Shown in pieces: positions 38,014 through 50,746 of a DNA stretch of 64,000 bases. Each line of letters opens with the position of its first letter. The stretch's first letter is position 1. The translations under genes and the position numbers were made by a program. Under the pieces are notes generated by a model that saw only the letters and a list, made by a program, of their open reading frames with translations, was not told the DNA's origin and made no database searches. Source of the DNA: Psychrobacillus sp. FSL H8-0483 (GTDB lineage: Bacteria; Bacillota; Bacilli; Bacillales_A; Planococcaceae); contig NZ_CP152052.1 of the NCBI RefSeq assembly GCF_038637725.1, forward strand, positions 1,223,501 through 1,287,500, written 5' to 3'.

Positions 38014-39294
38014 ATGACAAAAATTATTCAAAACGTTCAAATAGTTAACAATGAAGGAGATTTTGAAACTACCTCCGTTTTAATCCAAGAAGGAAAAATA
38101 GCTAAAATCGGATCAAGCGTCACTGCTGATAATGCACAAGTAATAGAAGGAAAAGGAATGCTTCTTTCTCCAGGCTTTATCGATGTACATGTCCATTTAC
38201 GTGAGCCAGGTGGCGAACAAAAAGAAACGATTGAAACGGGAACCAAGTCTGCTGCTAAAGGCGGATACACAACAATCTGTGCCATGCCAAATACAAGACC
38301 AGTACCAGATACAGCCGAAAACTTCGCGCACGTATTAGATTTAATAGAGAAAAAAGCACTTGTTCGTGTGTTACCTTATGCTTCGATTACGATTCGCCAG
38401 GCTGGAAAAGAAAGAACGGATATTGAAGCATTAAAAAAACTTGGAGCATTTGCTCTAACAGATGACGGAGTTGGTGTTCAAGCTGCTGGAACGATGCTAG
38501 AAGCAATGGAGGAAGCAGCGAAATTTAACATTCCAGTTGTCGCACACTGTGAAGACAATACACTTATCTACGGTGGTGTTATGCATAAAGGGAAACGCAA
38601 CGAAGAGCTTGGCTTAAAAGGAATCCCTTCTGTATCAGAATCAGTACATATAGCAAGGGATATATTACTAGCAGAAGCAGCAGGAGCTCATTATCATGTA
38701 TGTCATGTGAGCACGAAAGAATCAGTAAGAGTCATTAGAGATGCAAAAAAAGCTGGTGTGCATGTTACTGCGGAGGTAAGTCCACATCATTTATTACTTT
38801 GTGAAGACGATATTCCTGCGAATGATGCTGTTTGGAAAATGAATCCTCCTTTAAGAGGGAAGGACGATATGATGGCATTACGCGAAGGTTTATTGGATGG
38901 AACATTAGATTTGATTGCAACGGATCATGCGCCACATACGGATGAAGAGAAGGCAAACGGCTTTGAAAAAGCTCCATTCGGGATTGTTGGACTGGAAACT
39001 GCATTCCCACTTTTATATACACATTTCGTCAAAAATGGGGAATGGACAATAAAACAACTCCTAGATTATTTAACAAATAAACCAGCGGATGTTTTCGGAT
39101 TTGAATTTGGAAAGCTTGAAGAAGGTGCTCCAGCGGATTTAGTATTAATCGACTTAGAAAAAGAACAAGCTATTGATAAAGAGGCATTTTTATCTAAAGG
39201 AAAAAATACACCATTCAATGGATGGGTTTGCACAGGTTGGCCACAAGTTACTATTTATAACGGAGAAATCGTATGGCAGGAGGAAGAAGCATGA
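38014..39294 (+). CDS. pyrC: Dihydroorotase
   Basis: 426 aa amidohydrolase. Metal ligands in [22 protein letters not shown] near residue 50; also [19 protein letters not shown], and [15 protein letters not shown] near 300 with the catalytic Asp. It cyclises carbamoyl-aspartate to dihydroorotate. The start lies one base after pyrB, with GGGAGAG in its end. It overlaps carA by ATGA. Confidence 0.97.
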   Translation: MTKIIQNVQIVNNEGDFETTSVLIQEGKIAKIGSSVTADNAQVIEGKGMLLSPGFIDVHVHLREPGGEQKETIETGTKSAAKGGYTTICAMPNTRPVPDTAENFAHVLDLIEKKALVRVLPYASITIRQAGKERTDIEALKKLGAFALTDDGVGVQAAGTMLEAMEEAAKFNIPVVAHCEDNTLIYGGVMHKGKRNEELGLKGIPSVSESVHIARDILLAEAAGAHYHVCHVSTKESVRVIRDAKKAGVHVTAEVSPHHLLLCEDDIPANDAVWKMNPPLRGKDDMMALREGLLDGTLDLIATDHAPHTDEEKANGFEKAPFGIVGLETAFPLLYTHFVKNGEWTIKQLLDYLTNKPADVFGFEFGKLEEGAPADLVLIDLEKEQAIDKEAFLSKGKNTPFNGWVCTGWPQVTIYNGEIVWQEEEA

Positions 39295-40391
39295 AAACGA
39301 GATATTTAATTTTAGAAGACGGTACTGTATTTAAAGGAAATGCATTTGGAAGTGAGGAAGGAACTATCGGTGAAGTAATTTTCACTACTGCAATGACAGG
39401 TTACCAAGAATCGATTTCAGATCCTTCGAACTGTGGACAAATATTAACATTTACTTATCCAATGGTTGGAAACTACGGTGTTAATCCAGATGATTTTGAA
39501 GCAATTGAAATTGGGCTTTCAGGGGTAGTTATAAGAGAGCTTGCAGAACAACCATCTAATTTTAGAAGTGCAGGTACATTAAGTGAATTTTTAGAAGCAA
39601 AAAATGTTCCAGGAATTGAAGGAATCGATACTAGAAAGTTAACGCGTATTATTCGAAAACATGGTTCTTTAAAAGGAAAGCTTACAAATGCTGGGGAAGA
39701 AGTGAATGTGGAGCAAGTAGTAAAAGAACTGCAAACTACTGAAATTAAAAGAAATGTAGTCGAACAAGTTTCTATTACTCGTCCATATCCAAGTCCAGGA
39801 CGTGGGAAAAAAGTTGTGTTAGTAGACTTTGGTATGAAACACGGTATTTTAAGAGAATTAAACAAACGTGACTGCGACATTATTGTCGTTCCTTATAACA
39901 CATCTGCAAAAGAGATTTTAGGTATGTACCCAGATGGTGTCATGCTATCAAACGGACCTGGGGACCCAACAGACATCCCAGAAGTAATTGAAATGGTAAA
40001 AGGAATTATCGGTCAAGTTCCGATATTCGGGGTATGCCTTGGACATCAGCTGATTTCACTTGCGAGTGGCGCAACGTCTTTCAAATTGAAGTTCGGTCAC
40101 CGCGGTGGAAATCATCCGGTAAAAGACTTAACAACAGGACGAACAGAGCTTACTTCTCAAAATCATGGTTTTGCTATTGATGCAGATTCCATCGCACATA
40201 CAGATTTAGAAATTACACATGTTGCTTTAAATGACGGTACTGTCGAAGGTGTAAGACATAAAAAATTCCCAGTGTTCTGCGTTCAGTTCCATCCAGAAGG
40301 ATCATGTGGACCAGAAGATTCTACACACTTATTTGACCAATTTATCGAATTAATGAATGCTGAAAGCAAAAAGGAGAGTTCACATGCCTAA
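39291..40391 (+). CDS. carA: Carbamoyl-phosphate synthase, small (glutaminase) subunit
   Basis: 366 aa. N-terminal domain ([40 protein letters not shown]), C-terminal class I amidotransferase with [15 protein letters not shown] (nucleophile Cys near 245) and [14 protein letters not shown] (His, Glu). It supplies ammonia to CarB. ATG at 39291 overlaps pyrC; the frame from 39273 is too early. In the pyr operon this is the pyrAA gene of B. subtilis nomenclature. Confidence 0.97.
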   Translation: MKTRYLILEDGTVFKGNAFGSEEGTIGEVIFTTAMTGYQESISDPSNCGQILTFTYPMVGNYGVNPDDFEAIEIGLSGVVIRELAEQPSNFRSAGTLSEFLEAKNVPGIEGIDTRKLTRIIRKHGSLKGKLTNAGEEVNVEQVVKELQTTEIKRNVVEQVSITRPYPSPGRGKKVVLVDFGMKHGILRELNKRDCDIIVVPYNTSAKEILGMYPDGVMLSNGPGDPTDIPEVIEMVKGIIGQVPIFGVCLGHQLISLASGATSFKLKFGHRGGNHPVKDLTTGRTELTSQNHGFAIDADSIAHTDLEITHVALNDGTVEGVRHKKFPVFCVQFHPEGSCGPEDSTHLFDQFIELMNAESKKESSHA

Positions 40392-43300
40392 ACGTAAAGA
40401 TATAGAAACAATATTAGTAATCGGATCTGGCCCAATCGTAATTGGACAAGCAGCTGAGTTTGACTATGCTGGTACACAAGCTTGTATTTCATTAAGAGAA
40501 GAAGGCTACCGTGTAATTCTTGTGAACTCGAACCCAGCGACAATCATGACTGACACAGAAATAGCAGATAAAGTATATATCGAACCAATCACATTACCAT
40601 TCGTAAGCAAAATCATTCGTAAAGAACGTCCAGATGCGATTCTCCCTACATTAGGTGGACAAACAGGATTGAACATGGCGATTGAACTAGATAAATCAGG
40701 AATTTTAGATGAACTTGGAATCGAAATCTTAGGTACGAAGCTAGAAGCAATTCATAAAGCAGAAGACCGTGATTTATTCCGTACATTGATGAATGAATTA
40801 AATGAACCAGTTCCAGAAAGTGATATTATCCATAACTTAGATGAAGCAAAAGCATTTGTAGAGAAAATCGGTTACCCAGTTATCGTACGCCCAGCTTTCA
40901 CACTAGGTGGAACTGGTGGCGGTATTTGTCACAATGATGCAGACTTGCTTGAAATCGTAACAAGTGGATTGAAGTACAGCCCAGTAACACAATGTCTCCT
41001 AGAAAAATCGATTGCTGGTTACAAAGAAATTGAGTATGAAGTAATGCGTGACTCTGCTGACAACGCAATCGTCGTATGTAATATGGAAAACGTAGATGCA
41101 GTGGGAATTCATACTGGAGATTCCATCGTAGTTGCTCCAACGCAAACATTATCGGACCGTGAAAACCAAATGCTTCGTAATGTATCCTTGAAAATTATTC
41201 GTGCGCTAAAAATTGAAGGTGGATGTAACGTACAATTAGCACTTGATCCACATAGCTTCAATTACTATATTATCGAAGTAAACCCACGCGTAAGTCGCTC
41301 ATCAGCACTTGCATCAAAAGCAACTGGTTACCCAATTGCGAAACTTGCTGCGAAAATTGCTGTAGGATTAACTTTGGACGAAATGATGAACCCGGTAACA
41401 GAGAAAACTTACGCATGCTTTGAACCAGCACTAGACTATATTGTTGCAAAAATTCCAAGATGGCCATTTGATAAATTTGAATCTGCTAAACGTAATCTTG
41501 GCACACAAATGAAAGCAACTGGTGAGGTAATGTCTCTAGGACGTACATTTGAAGAAGCGATTCTAAAATCAGTTCGTTCACTAGAAACAGGACACTTCCA
41601 TATCGAAATGAAAAATAATGAATCGATAACAGACGAGTGGATGGAAAAACGTATCCGCCGTGCAGGTGATGAGCGTTTATTCTTCATTGGTGAAGCACTT
41701 CGTAGAGGTGTGTCTGTAGAGCAAATCCATGAGTGGAGTCAAATTGATGTATTTTTCTTAAATAAACTTCAAAACATCGTGAACTACGAGGAAGTAATTC
41801 AAGCCAATCCTTTTGACAAAGAAGTATTATACAAAGCAAAACGAATGGGCTTCGCAGATAAAACAATCGCGAAATATTGGAATGTAAAAGAAATCGAAGT
41901 GTATAACTATAAAAAAGAACATGGCATTGTACCAGTATACAAAATGGTCGATACTTGTGCAGGAGAGTTCGAATCAGAAACTCCATACTTCTATGGAACG
42001 TATGAAGAAGAAAACGAATCCATTCGTACAGACAAAGAAAGTGTTATTGTGCTAGGTTCTGGCCCGATCCGTATTGGACAAGGGGTAGAATTTGACTATG
42101 CAACCGTACATTCTGTATGGGCAATCAAAGAAGCAGGATATGAAGCGATTATTATCAATAATAACCCTGAAACAGTTTCAACGGATTTCTCCATTTCAGA
42201 TAAACTTTACTTTGAGCCACTAACACTCGAAGATGTGATGCATATTGTAGACTTGGAGCAGCCAAAGGGAGTAGTTGTACAATTCGGAGGACAAACGGCA
42301 ATTAATCTTGCTGCAGGACTCGAAGAAAGAGGCGTAAAAATTCTAGGTACCACACTAGAAGATATCGACCGTGCAGAAAATCGTAACAAATTCGAAGCTG
42401 CATTACATGAAATCGATATTCCTCAGCCACTTGGAAAAACAGCAGTATCTGTTGATGAAGCAGTTGTTATTGCTAATGAAATCGGTTATCCAGTATTAGT
42501 AAGACCATCTTACGTACTTGGTGGTCGTGCAATGCAAATCGTCTATAACGAAGATGAGATTAAACATTATATGGAGAATGCTGTTGAAGCAAGTCCGGAA
42601 AAACCAGTGTTAATCGATCGTTATTTAACAGGAACAGAAATTGAAGTAGATGCAATTTGTGACGGTGAAAATGTATTGATTCCTGGAATTATGGAACATA
42701 TCGAACGCGCTGGAGTTCACTCTGGTGACTCAATTGCTGTGTATCCACCACAAAAATTAGCACAGAAACATATTGATACACTTGTGGATTACACTACTCG
42801 CCTTGCAAAAGGATTGAAAATTGTAGGATTAATGAACATTCAATACGTTATCTCTAAAGATGAAGTATTTGTAATTGAAGTAAATCCACGTTCAAGCCGT
42901 ACAGTACCATTTTTAAGTAAAATTACATCGATTCCAATGGCGAACATTGCTACAAAAGCAATTCTAGGACAATCGATTGTAGAGCAAGGGTACACGCCAG
43001 GACTTGCTCCAAATAGTCCGGGAGTTTACGTAAAAGTTCCCGTATTCAGTTTTGCGAAACTTCGCCGAGTGGACATTACGCTTGGACCAGAGATGAAGTC
43101 AACTGGGGAAGTAATGGGGAAAGACATTACTTTAGAAAAAGCATTATATAAAGGCTTAGTTGCTGCAGGTATGGAAATTAAAGACCATGGATCTGTCTTA
43201 ATGACGATTTCTGATAAAGATAAAGAAGAAGCAACGGAGATTGCGAAACGTTTTAATAATATTGGCTTCCGTATTATTGCTACACAAGGAACAGCTCAAG

Positions 43301-43577
43301 CAATTCAAAAAGCAGGTATCCCAGTGGATATCGTAGACAAAATCGGTTCAAAAGGAACGACATTGTTAGATGTTATTCAAAAAGGGGATGCACAATTTGT
43401 TATTAATACTTTAACAAAAGGAATGCAGCCAGAAAGCGATGGCTTCCGTATTCGAAGAGAATCAGTTGAAAATGGTATACCATGTTTAACTTCTCTAGAT
43501 ACAGCAGAAGCAATGCTCCGAGTAATTGAGTCCATGACTTTCTCAACAGAAACAATGAAACATCAGGAGGTTCGTGC

Positions 43578-43581
<4 letters not shown>
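40384..43581 (+). CDS. carB: Carbamoyl-phosphate synthase, large subunit
   Basis: 1065 aa, two homologous ATP-grasp halves: [34 protein letters not shown] at the start and [26 protein letters not shown] in the second half, with [17 protein letters not shown] and [18 protein letters not shown]. The C-terminal MGS-like allosteric domain binds UMP/PRPP ([24 protein letters not shown]). It makes carbamoyl phosphate. ATG at 40384 follows AAAAGGAGAG; it overlaps carA and pyrK. Confidence 0.98.
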
Positions 43582-45968
<2,387 letters not shown>

Positions 45969-45972
<4 letters not shown>

Positions 45973-46601
45973 CTTTAGAAAATAAAATTGCAAAAGCATT
46001 GCTTCAAGTAGGAGCAGTGGAGTTAAAACCAAACGATCTTTTCACATGGGCTTCCGGAATTAAATCTCCAATCTATTGTGATAACCGAATTACGATGTCA
46101 TCTCCTGCCATTCGCAAAGAAATTGCAAAAGGATTAGCAGAAGCAATCCAACAAAACTTTCCAGGAACAGAGGCAGTAGCAGGAACTGCAACTGCGGGTA
46201 TACCACATGCTGCATGGGTAAGTGATGTACTAGAACTTCCAATGATGTATGTTCGTTCGAAAGCAAAAGAGCATGGTCGTGGCAATCAAATTGAAGGTAA
46301 AGTAGTTGCTGGACAAAAAGTAGTGGTTATTGAAGATTTAATCTCTACTGGAGGGAGCAGCTTAGTTGCAGTAGAAGCGCTTCAAAAAGAAGGTTTAGAA
46401 GTTCTTGGAGTTGTAAGTATTTTTACATACGGTTTACCAAAAGCGGAACAAGCATTTAAAGAAGCTGGAATCTCATTTGTGAGTTTAACTAATTATGACG
46501 CACTTACAAACGCTGCTCGTGAAGCGGGTACAATAGCAGAAACAGATTTACCAATGCTTTCAAAATGGCATGCTGATTTAAAACAAGGCTTACTAAAATA
46601 A
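45969..46601 (+). CDS. pyrE: Orotate phosphoribosyltransferase
   Basis: 210 aa. [16 protein letters not shown] near residue 21, [19 protein letters not shown] (flexible loop Lys/His), and the PRPP motif [21 protein letters not shown] near 118. It joins orotate with PRPP to form OMP. ATG at 45969 overlaps pyrF (ATGA) after GGGAGG. Last gene of the operon; a strong terminator follows. Confidence 0.97.
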
Positions 46602-46608
46602 ACAGAAA

Positions 46609-46643
46609 AGACGCTTTCCAATCAGTTGGAAAGCGTCTTTTTG
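46609..46643 (+). terminator. Terminator of the pyr operon
   Basis: Perfect 14-bp stem AAGACGCTTTCCAA / TTGGAAAGCGTCTT, loop TCAG, then T run. Confidence 0.95.
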
Positions 46644-46813
46644 AATGGCTCTTGTTATTTTGCAATTCTCTTTGTACAAAAAGTGCTAGATACCATTCTG
46701 AATATGTACAAAATTACTTGGAAAATGTAAAGCATATCCTAGAAGATATAGTTTCACAGATAAATGTTGCCTTTCATTTGTTTGAGAGTGAAAGGCCTAT
46801 CTATGGGTAAACT

Positions 46814-47091
46814 GAATCAATTTCATAATTCCAATTTACTTAAAAAAACACAAACAATACTAAAGGAAACTAAAGAAAATATATATTTTACACGGAATAA
46901 AGTATAGTTGATTTCCGCTATAGGCGGACGCTTTCCGCGGGGTGAGCGATAAGCCATCATCGCCGCTCACGCGTCGTTTGTGATGTCTTATCTGTCTCAC
47001 TCATCCCACTGGAGTCGCCGCCTGGCGCTACAATCAACAAGCAATAAATGTTCGTATTTTAATGACAAAGTACTATTTATGTAATTAACTC
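46814..47091 (+). repeat. Repeat family R1, complete copy (about 278 bp)
   Basis: Ends GAATCAATTTCATAAT and the complement of GAGTTAATTACATAAA. Inside is the full core TTGATTTCCGCTATAGGCGG ... CCACTGGAGTCGCCGCC ... CAATCAA. Nearly identical to 60547-60825 over the whole length, including the AT-rich shoulders (AACAATACTAAAGGAAACTAAAG and TTTTAATGACAAAGTACTAT blocks). No coding capacity. Confidence 0.85.
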
Positions 47092-47128
47092 AACTAATAG
47101 AGAGTAAAAGTAATTGTTAGATTGATAG

Positions 47129-47174
47129 AGGAAGAACCCGTAGGACACTCTCGGTACGTTCTTCCTATTTTTTT
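47129..47174 (+). terminator. Terminator-like hairpin without an obvious gene
   Basis: AGGAAGAAC / GTTCTTCCT, 20-base loop, then A and seven T, plus-strand orientation. The nearest plus-strand gene (pyrE) already has its own terminator and an R1 element lies between. It may end a small transcript from the repeat or be a relic. The rest of 46644-47280 shows no gene. Confidence 0.45.
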
Positions 47175-47280
47175 ATTCGTGGATAATAGGAGAGGGCTAT
47201 ACTATGGAAGTTCATGCTTGTTTGAATTATGGTAATACGTTATTTTTATCTTGGAAACAATTAGTTTTCATTGCTGTCAG

Positions 47281-47658
47281 TTACTCCATTACTTTAAACC
47301 ATAATTCTGACCTATCTTTGGGGTCACCATTATAATTTATTGTTAATTCTTCACCTGCCAATATATCTTCAATTGCATAAAAGTCGATTGATAAATTATC
47401 TTTATTATTATCAAAATTTACATTAGGAGAGTAGGAATGATTAAATAGGGCTCCATATCCAAGTGCGATGGCTGTATCGTTACGTTTCCCCCAATAAAAG
47501 CAGTAATTAAAAAGTATAGTCTTTTTCAAATACTTCCATTCTTTTTTAGGTGATATTATTACAGGTGACACCTCAATCAGTTCATCCTTTTTAATATCTC
47601 GTGTAGCAAATAACCCTCTACCATACTTACCAGTTTCTTTAATACATATGGGACCCAA
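47281..47658 (-). CDS. SET-domain protein (putative protein-lysine methyltransferase)
   Basis: 125 aa, essentially one SET domain: TGKYGRGLFATRDIKKDELIEVSP near the N terminus, GYGALFNHSYSPNVNF with the conserved NHS, and AGEELTINYNG with the catalytic Tyr. No post-SET cysteines. The family methylates protein lysines with SAM. TTG start at 47658 behind AAAGGAG on the minus strand. It lies 54 bp after the cotH-like gene on the same strand, so probably co-transcribed with it. The Lys/Gly-rich repeat protein two genes upstream is an attractive but untested substrate. Confidence 0.85.
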   Translation of the reverse strand: MGPICIKETGKYGRGLFATRDIKKDELIEVSPVIISPKKEWKYLKKTILFNYCFYWGKRNDTAIALGYGALFNHSYSPNVNFDNNKDNLSIDFYAIEDILAGEELTINYNGDPKDRSELWFKVME

Positions 47659-47712
47659 AGCATAAACTCCTTTCCGCTATTTAAGTAGCCAAGGCTATTA
47701 ACAAGCTATTAT

Positions 47713-48798
47713 TTAGTCAAAATTCCTTAATTGCTCTTTTATATATTCATTGCGATTTCGAATGAATTGAAAGATTAATTCTGGTTCATCATCAAAAATA
47801 TCAATCTTCTTTTTTTTGTAGGGATCGAGAAGAATGTGAGGACGTACTATTTGATGTAGGGAAAATACTTTATCCTCTAAATATTTTACAGTAAATTTGG
47901 TTTCCAGGATTTCTTCCAACATTTCTTTGTAACGCTTTCGGAATTCTGGAATTTGAAAGAGAAGATTTAAAAGGTGATTTCCTTTTTTTCCTTCAATAGG
48001 GACGTAAGTATGCTCCATGATACCACCACTAACTTTTCTTCCCCAAGTTGCATCATAATCCCAAGGAAGCTTTTCGAATAAGCCAGTATCACTATTGCGA
48101 TACAGGGCATAGTTGTGAGTAAACCCATCATTATTCATTGTACAAACTGCGCCAACTAACCAAAGCAAATATTTCTCCATATTAAGAAGTTGGGAGATTT
48201 CATCAAAGAAATTAGATTGAGCGGTAGTATTAATGGTAGTAATCAATTCATGAAGAAAGGTATCGTCGGATGGTTCTCCAGATGCTTGGAAATAGCCGTC
48301 CATTAACGATTCTTTTGGCTTCTCGTATCTCGTAAAAGAAAAGTTTGCATCATTGTTGGTGGCATAATAAATGGGACCAACAGGAAGCCCCCTTTTTTCC
48401 AAAAACAAATCATCTACAGACTCTAATTGTAAATATACACCTTTGAAAGTATCGTTTCGGAAAAAATTTATATGTTGACTATCGGGTGATAGAACACCGA
48501 GATCTTGAAAGAAGTCAAGAGAAAGTTTGTTACGAATAAGTGAGGGGTCTCTATACTCCGCATTGAGATGAATCTTACGAACTCCAAATAACTTTTCAGG
48601 ATCATCAAAATCAATCACATAGGATCTTTTTCGAAACTTTCGTGTATAAGCACCACGATAGGCAATTTGAATATCCTGGATAATGTCTTCTACTTTTAAT
48701 TTGCTTGGAACAGATTCATCACTATTTAAATTCTTTCTTAAATGATTTAGGTCTTCTTCCTCGATCATTAAGAAATAAGATGGAATTTGATATGACAT
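47713..48798 (-). CDS. cotH: CotH-family spore coat protein kinase
   Basis: 361 aa. CotH fold markers: KVEDIIQDIQIAYRGAYTRKFRKRSYVIDFDD (Arg/Lys in the N-lobe), RKIHLNAEYRDPSLIRNKLSLDFF, and the catalytic segment MNNDGFTHNYALYRNSDTGLFEKLPWDYDATWGR (Asp, Asn and DYD metal ligands). In B. subtilis CotH phosphorylates serines of the coat proteins CotB and CotG during coat assembly. ATG follows AAGGTGGTG. The Ser/Thr-rich repeat gene directly upstream on the same strand is the expected kind of substrate. Confidence 0.9.
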   Translation of the reverse strand: MSYQIPSYFLMIEEEDLNHLRKNLNSDESVPSKLKVEDIIQDIQIAYRGAYTRKFRKRSYVIDFDDPEKLFGVRKIHLNAEYRDPSLIRNKLSLDFFQDLGVLSPDSQHINFFRNDTFKGVYLQLESVDDLFLEKRGLPVGPIYYATNNDANFSFTRYEKPKESLMDGYFQASGEPSDDTFLHELITTINTTAQSNFFDEISQLLNMEKYLLWLVGAVCTMNNDGFTHNYALYRNSDTGLFEKLPWDYDATWGRKVSGGIMEHTYVPIEGKKGNHLLNLLFQIPEFRKRYKEMLEEILETKFTVKYLEDKVFSLHQIVRPHILLDPYKKKKIDIFDDEPELIFQFIRNRNEYIKEQLRNFD

Positions 48799-48863
48799 AT
48801 ATTCACCACCTTGATATTATTTTATAGGTTTATATATTTATATATTAGAACTATAGCTGACAA

Positions 48864-48908
48864 CTAACATAGCCTTAGTACATGGCTATTGAACAACGGC
48901 TATGTTAG
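48864..48908. repeat. Inverted repeat upstream of cotH
   Basis: Perfect 11-bp arms CTAACATAGCC (48864-48874) and GGCTATGTTAG (48898-48908) with a 23-base loop, about 65 bp before cotH on the minus strand. No T run fits a standard terminator; it could be an RNA structure in the cotG-cotH transcript or a regulator site. Confidence 0.45.
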
Positions 48909-48960
48909 TAGCCAGTTAAGGGATTAAGTATCAGTATGCAAATAACAAATCTATTAAGCT

Positions 48961-48999
48961 TTAAAAGCCTCCTTTAACCAATCGAGTATTAGTTAAAGG
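48961..48999 (-). terminator. Weak terminator after the Ser-rich repeat gene
   Basis: Read on the minus strand: CCTTTAAC, 13-base loop, GTTAAAGG, then AGGCTTTTAA. The T run is short, so partial readthrough into cotH would be expected. Confidence 0.35.
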
Positions 49000-49052
49000 A
49001 AAGCTCTCGAATTTATCATTTCTTTTACACGCTTGTTTCTAGTAGACTTATT

Positions 49053-49904
49053 TTAGGTAGACGAACTACCAGTAGACGAGCTCCTAGTAGATGTACTTCC
49101 GGTAGACTTTGATCCAGTAGATGAGCTACCAGAAGATGAATTACCTTTTTTACCTTTTTTTCCATTCGAGCTACTAGAAGATGAGCTCTTAGAAGACGAG
49201 CTTCTAGTAGATGTACTTCCGGTAGACGTTGATCCAGTAGACGAGCTTCCAGTAGATGAGCTCCTAGAAGACGAGCTTCTAGAAGATGTACTTCCGGTAG
49301 ACTTTGATCCAGTAGATGAGCTACCAGAAGATGAATTACCTTTTTTACCTTTTTTTCCATTCGAGCTACTAGAAGATGAGCTTCCAGTAGATGAGCTCTT
49401 AGAAGATGAGCTTCTAGTAGATGTATTGCTTGTAGACGAACTACCAGTAGATGTTGATCCAGTAGATGTACTTCCGGTAGACTTTGATCCAGTAGATGAG
49501 CTACCAGAAGATGAATTACCTTTTTTACCTTTTTTTCCATTCGAGCTACTAGAAGATGAGCTTCCAGTAGATGAGCTCTTAGAAGACGAGCTTCTAGTAG
49601 ATTTACTGCTTGTAGACGAACTACCAGTAGATGTTGATCCAGTAGATGTACATCCGGTAGACGTTGATCCAGTAGATGTAGTTCCTGTAGAAGTTGATCC
49701 AGTAGATGTACTTCCAGAAGATGAACTACCTCTTTTACCTTTTTTACCTTTTTTTCCTTTCGACCTACTAGAAGACGAACTTCTAGAAGATGTACTTCCT
49801 GTAGATGAGGTACTAGAAGACGAGCTTCTAGTAGATGTACTGTTTGTAGATGTGCTTCCAGTAGACGAGCTACTAGAGGATGAACTTCCTTCCATTTCTT
49901 TCAT
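49053..49904 (-). CDS. CotG-like Ser/Thr-rich modular protein with Lys-Gly patches
   Basis: 283 aa made almost wholly of Ser, Thr, Gly, Lys and Arg. A short head (MKEMEG) is followed by 5-residue units such as STSTG, SSSTG and RSSSS. Four basic patches interrupt it: KGKKGKKGKRG near residues 49-59 and NGKKGKKGN near 122-130, 182-190 and 247-255. Patches two to four sit in DNA repeats offset by 180 and 195 bp. One Cys, near residue 85. ATG at 49904 is chosen because AAGGAGGTG lies six bases before it; a GTG at 49913 is inside that site. No signal peptide. Modular Ser/Lys-rich proteins beside cotH are CotG/CotB-type coat proteins that CotH phosphorylates; that role is inferred. Confidence 0.75.
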   Translation of the reverse strand: MKEMEGSSSSSSSSTGSTSTNSTSTRSSSSSTSSTGSTSSRSSSSSRSKGKKGKKGKRGSSSSGSTSTGSTSTGTTSTGSTSTGCTSTGSTSTGSSSTSSKSTRSSSSKSSSTGSSSSSSSNGKKGKKGNSSSGSSSTGSKSTGSTSTGSTSTGSSSTSNTSTRSSSSKSSSTGSSSSSSSNGKKGKKGNSSSGSSSTGSKSTGSTSSRSSSSRSSSTGSSSTGSTSTGSTSTRSSSSKSSSSSSSNGKKGKKGNSSSGSSSTGSKSTGSTSTRSSSTGSSST

Positions 49905-49913
49905 AACAGGCAC

Positions 49914-50203
49914 CTCCTTAATAACAGATTTAGGTTTATATTACGCAAAGGATTTATTATGGTGTGGACAATTGCCTTATTAAGCAAGAAACTAAAGCTT
50001 GAATTTTTTATAATAAGTAAAAAGCTCTAATATGGTCTAGATTGAAAGGCAGAAAGTTTAATGGGATAGGTTGCTGAATTTTTAATTCCCTAGACTCTTT
50101 GAAATTATGTAAGGTAATGGGGGGTCTTTCAAGTGTCCACTCTGCAGCGTCCATATTCATCCTCAAGTAATTAATGGAAAAATGCATGTTGAAATAAGAA
50201 GGA
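49914..50203. other. Intergenic stretch upstream of the repeat-protein gene
   Basis: About 290 AT-rich bases between the divergent-facing ends of the Ser-rich gene and the marR terminator. It should hold the minus-strand sporulation promoter. CATAATAAA on the minus strand (around 49955-49963) is loosely like a SigK/SigE -10 but not convincing. No gene seen. Confidence 0.4.
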
Positions 50204-50235
50204 AAAACGGCTACCAGGATATCGGTAGCCGTTTT
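50204..50235 (-). terminator. Terminator of the marR-type gene
   Basis: AAAACGGCTACC / GGTAGCCGTTTT, 8-base loop, followed on the minus strand by a T run; it also works on the plus strand. Confidence 0.85.
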
Positions 50236-50262
50236 GTTTATACATATGCATTTTCAACTGAT

Positions 50263-50697
50263 TCATTGTGCATTAAATAGTTTAGACTGAAGTATATCTA
50301 GAGCGCGATCAATTTCTTGTAAATCTTCTTTTGAAGCATTTTGGATTCGATTTAGAAAACGTAATTCTATGGATGCAAAGGCTTCGTTCATCATGATTTC
50401 TCCTTCTTTGGAAAGACAAACAAATTGTTTTCTTCGATCTTCGGTATCAGTTAATTTTTCAATTAAATTTTTCTCAATTAATTTTTTTAACTCACGACTT
50501 GTATTTGGCATAGATATGTGTTGACAATCACTAATTTCACTAGGAGTAACAGGTTGGCTAACAGTTATATATTCAAGAATTTTATATTGAACAGGTGTGA
50601 TTGAATCTGATTTAGCGCTTTGTGTTAATTCGTGTGTCACCTGATGAACAGAAGTTAAAAATGTAATACATTTGTTAAAAAGAGCATTTTTGTCCAT
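50263..50697 (-). CDS. MarR-family transcriptional regulator
   Basis: 144 aa winged-helix protein: VQYKILEYITVSQPVTPSEISDCQHISMPNTSRELKKLIEKNLIEKLTDTEDRRKQFVCLSKEGE covers the recognition helix and wing (DxRxK). ATG at 50697 follows GAGGTG; an upstream in-frame start at 50760 overlaps the operator region and is unlikely. Divergent from a flavodoxin-fold reductase, with palindromic sites between, so it probably represses both and responds to a quinone, electrophile or similar ligand. Confidence 0.88.
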   Translation of the reverse strand: MDKNALFNKCITFLTSVHQVTHELTQSAKSDSITPVQYKILEYITVSQPVTPSEISDCQHISMPNTSRELKKLIEKNLIEKLTDTEDRRKQFVCLSKEGEIMMNEAFASIELRFLNRIQNASKEDLQEIDRALDILQSKLFNAQ

Positions 50698-50746
50698 AAT
50701 CATCACCTCGTACGAATAACATATCAAAAAAGTTATCATAAAACAA

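Noticed and set aside
49100-49700. Regular repeats looking at first like a CRISPR or satellite array
   Set aside because: Repeats are in-frame coding multiples of 15, 180 and 195 bp without constant repeat/unique spacer structure.
49025-49983. Long alternative frames on both strands across the Ser-rich repeat gene (e.g. a minus-strand His/Leu/Val-rich frame 49025-49540 and a plus-strand Val/Asp/Glu-rich frame 49426-49983)
   Set aside because: They are by-products of the DNA repeat units; only the Ser/Thr-rich frame has a good ribosome site and a plausible family next to cotH.
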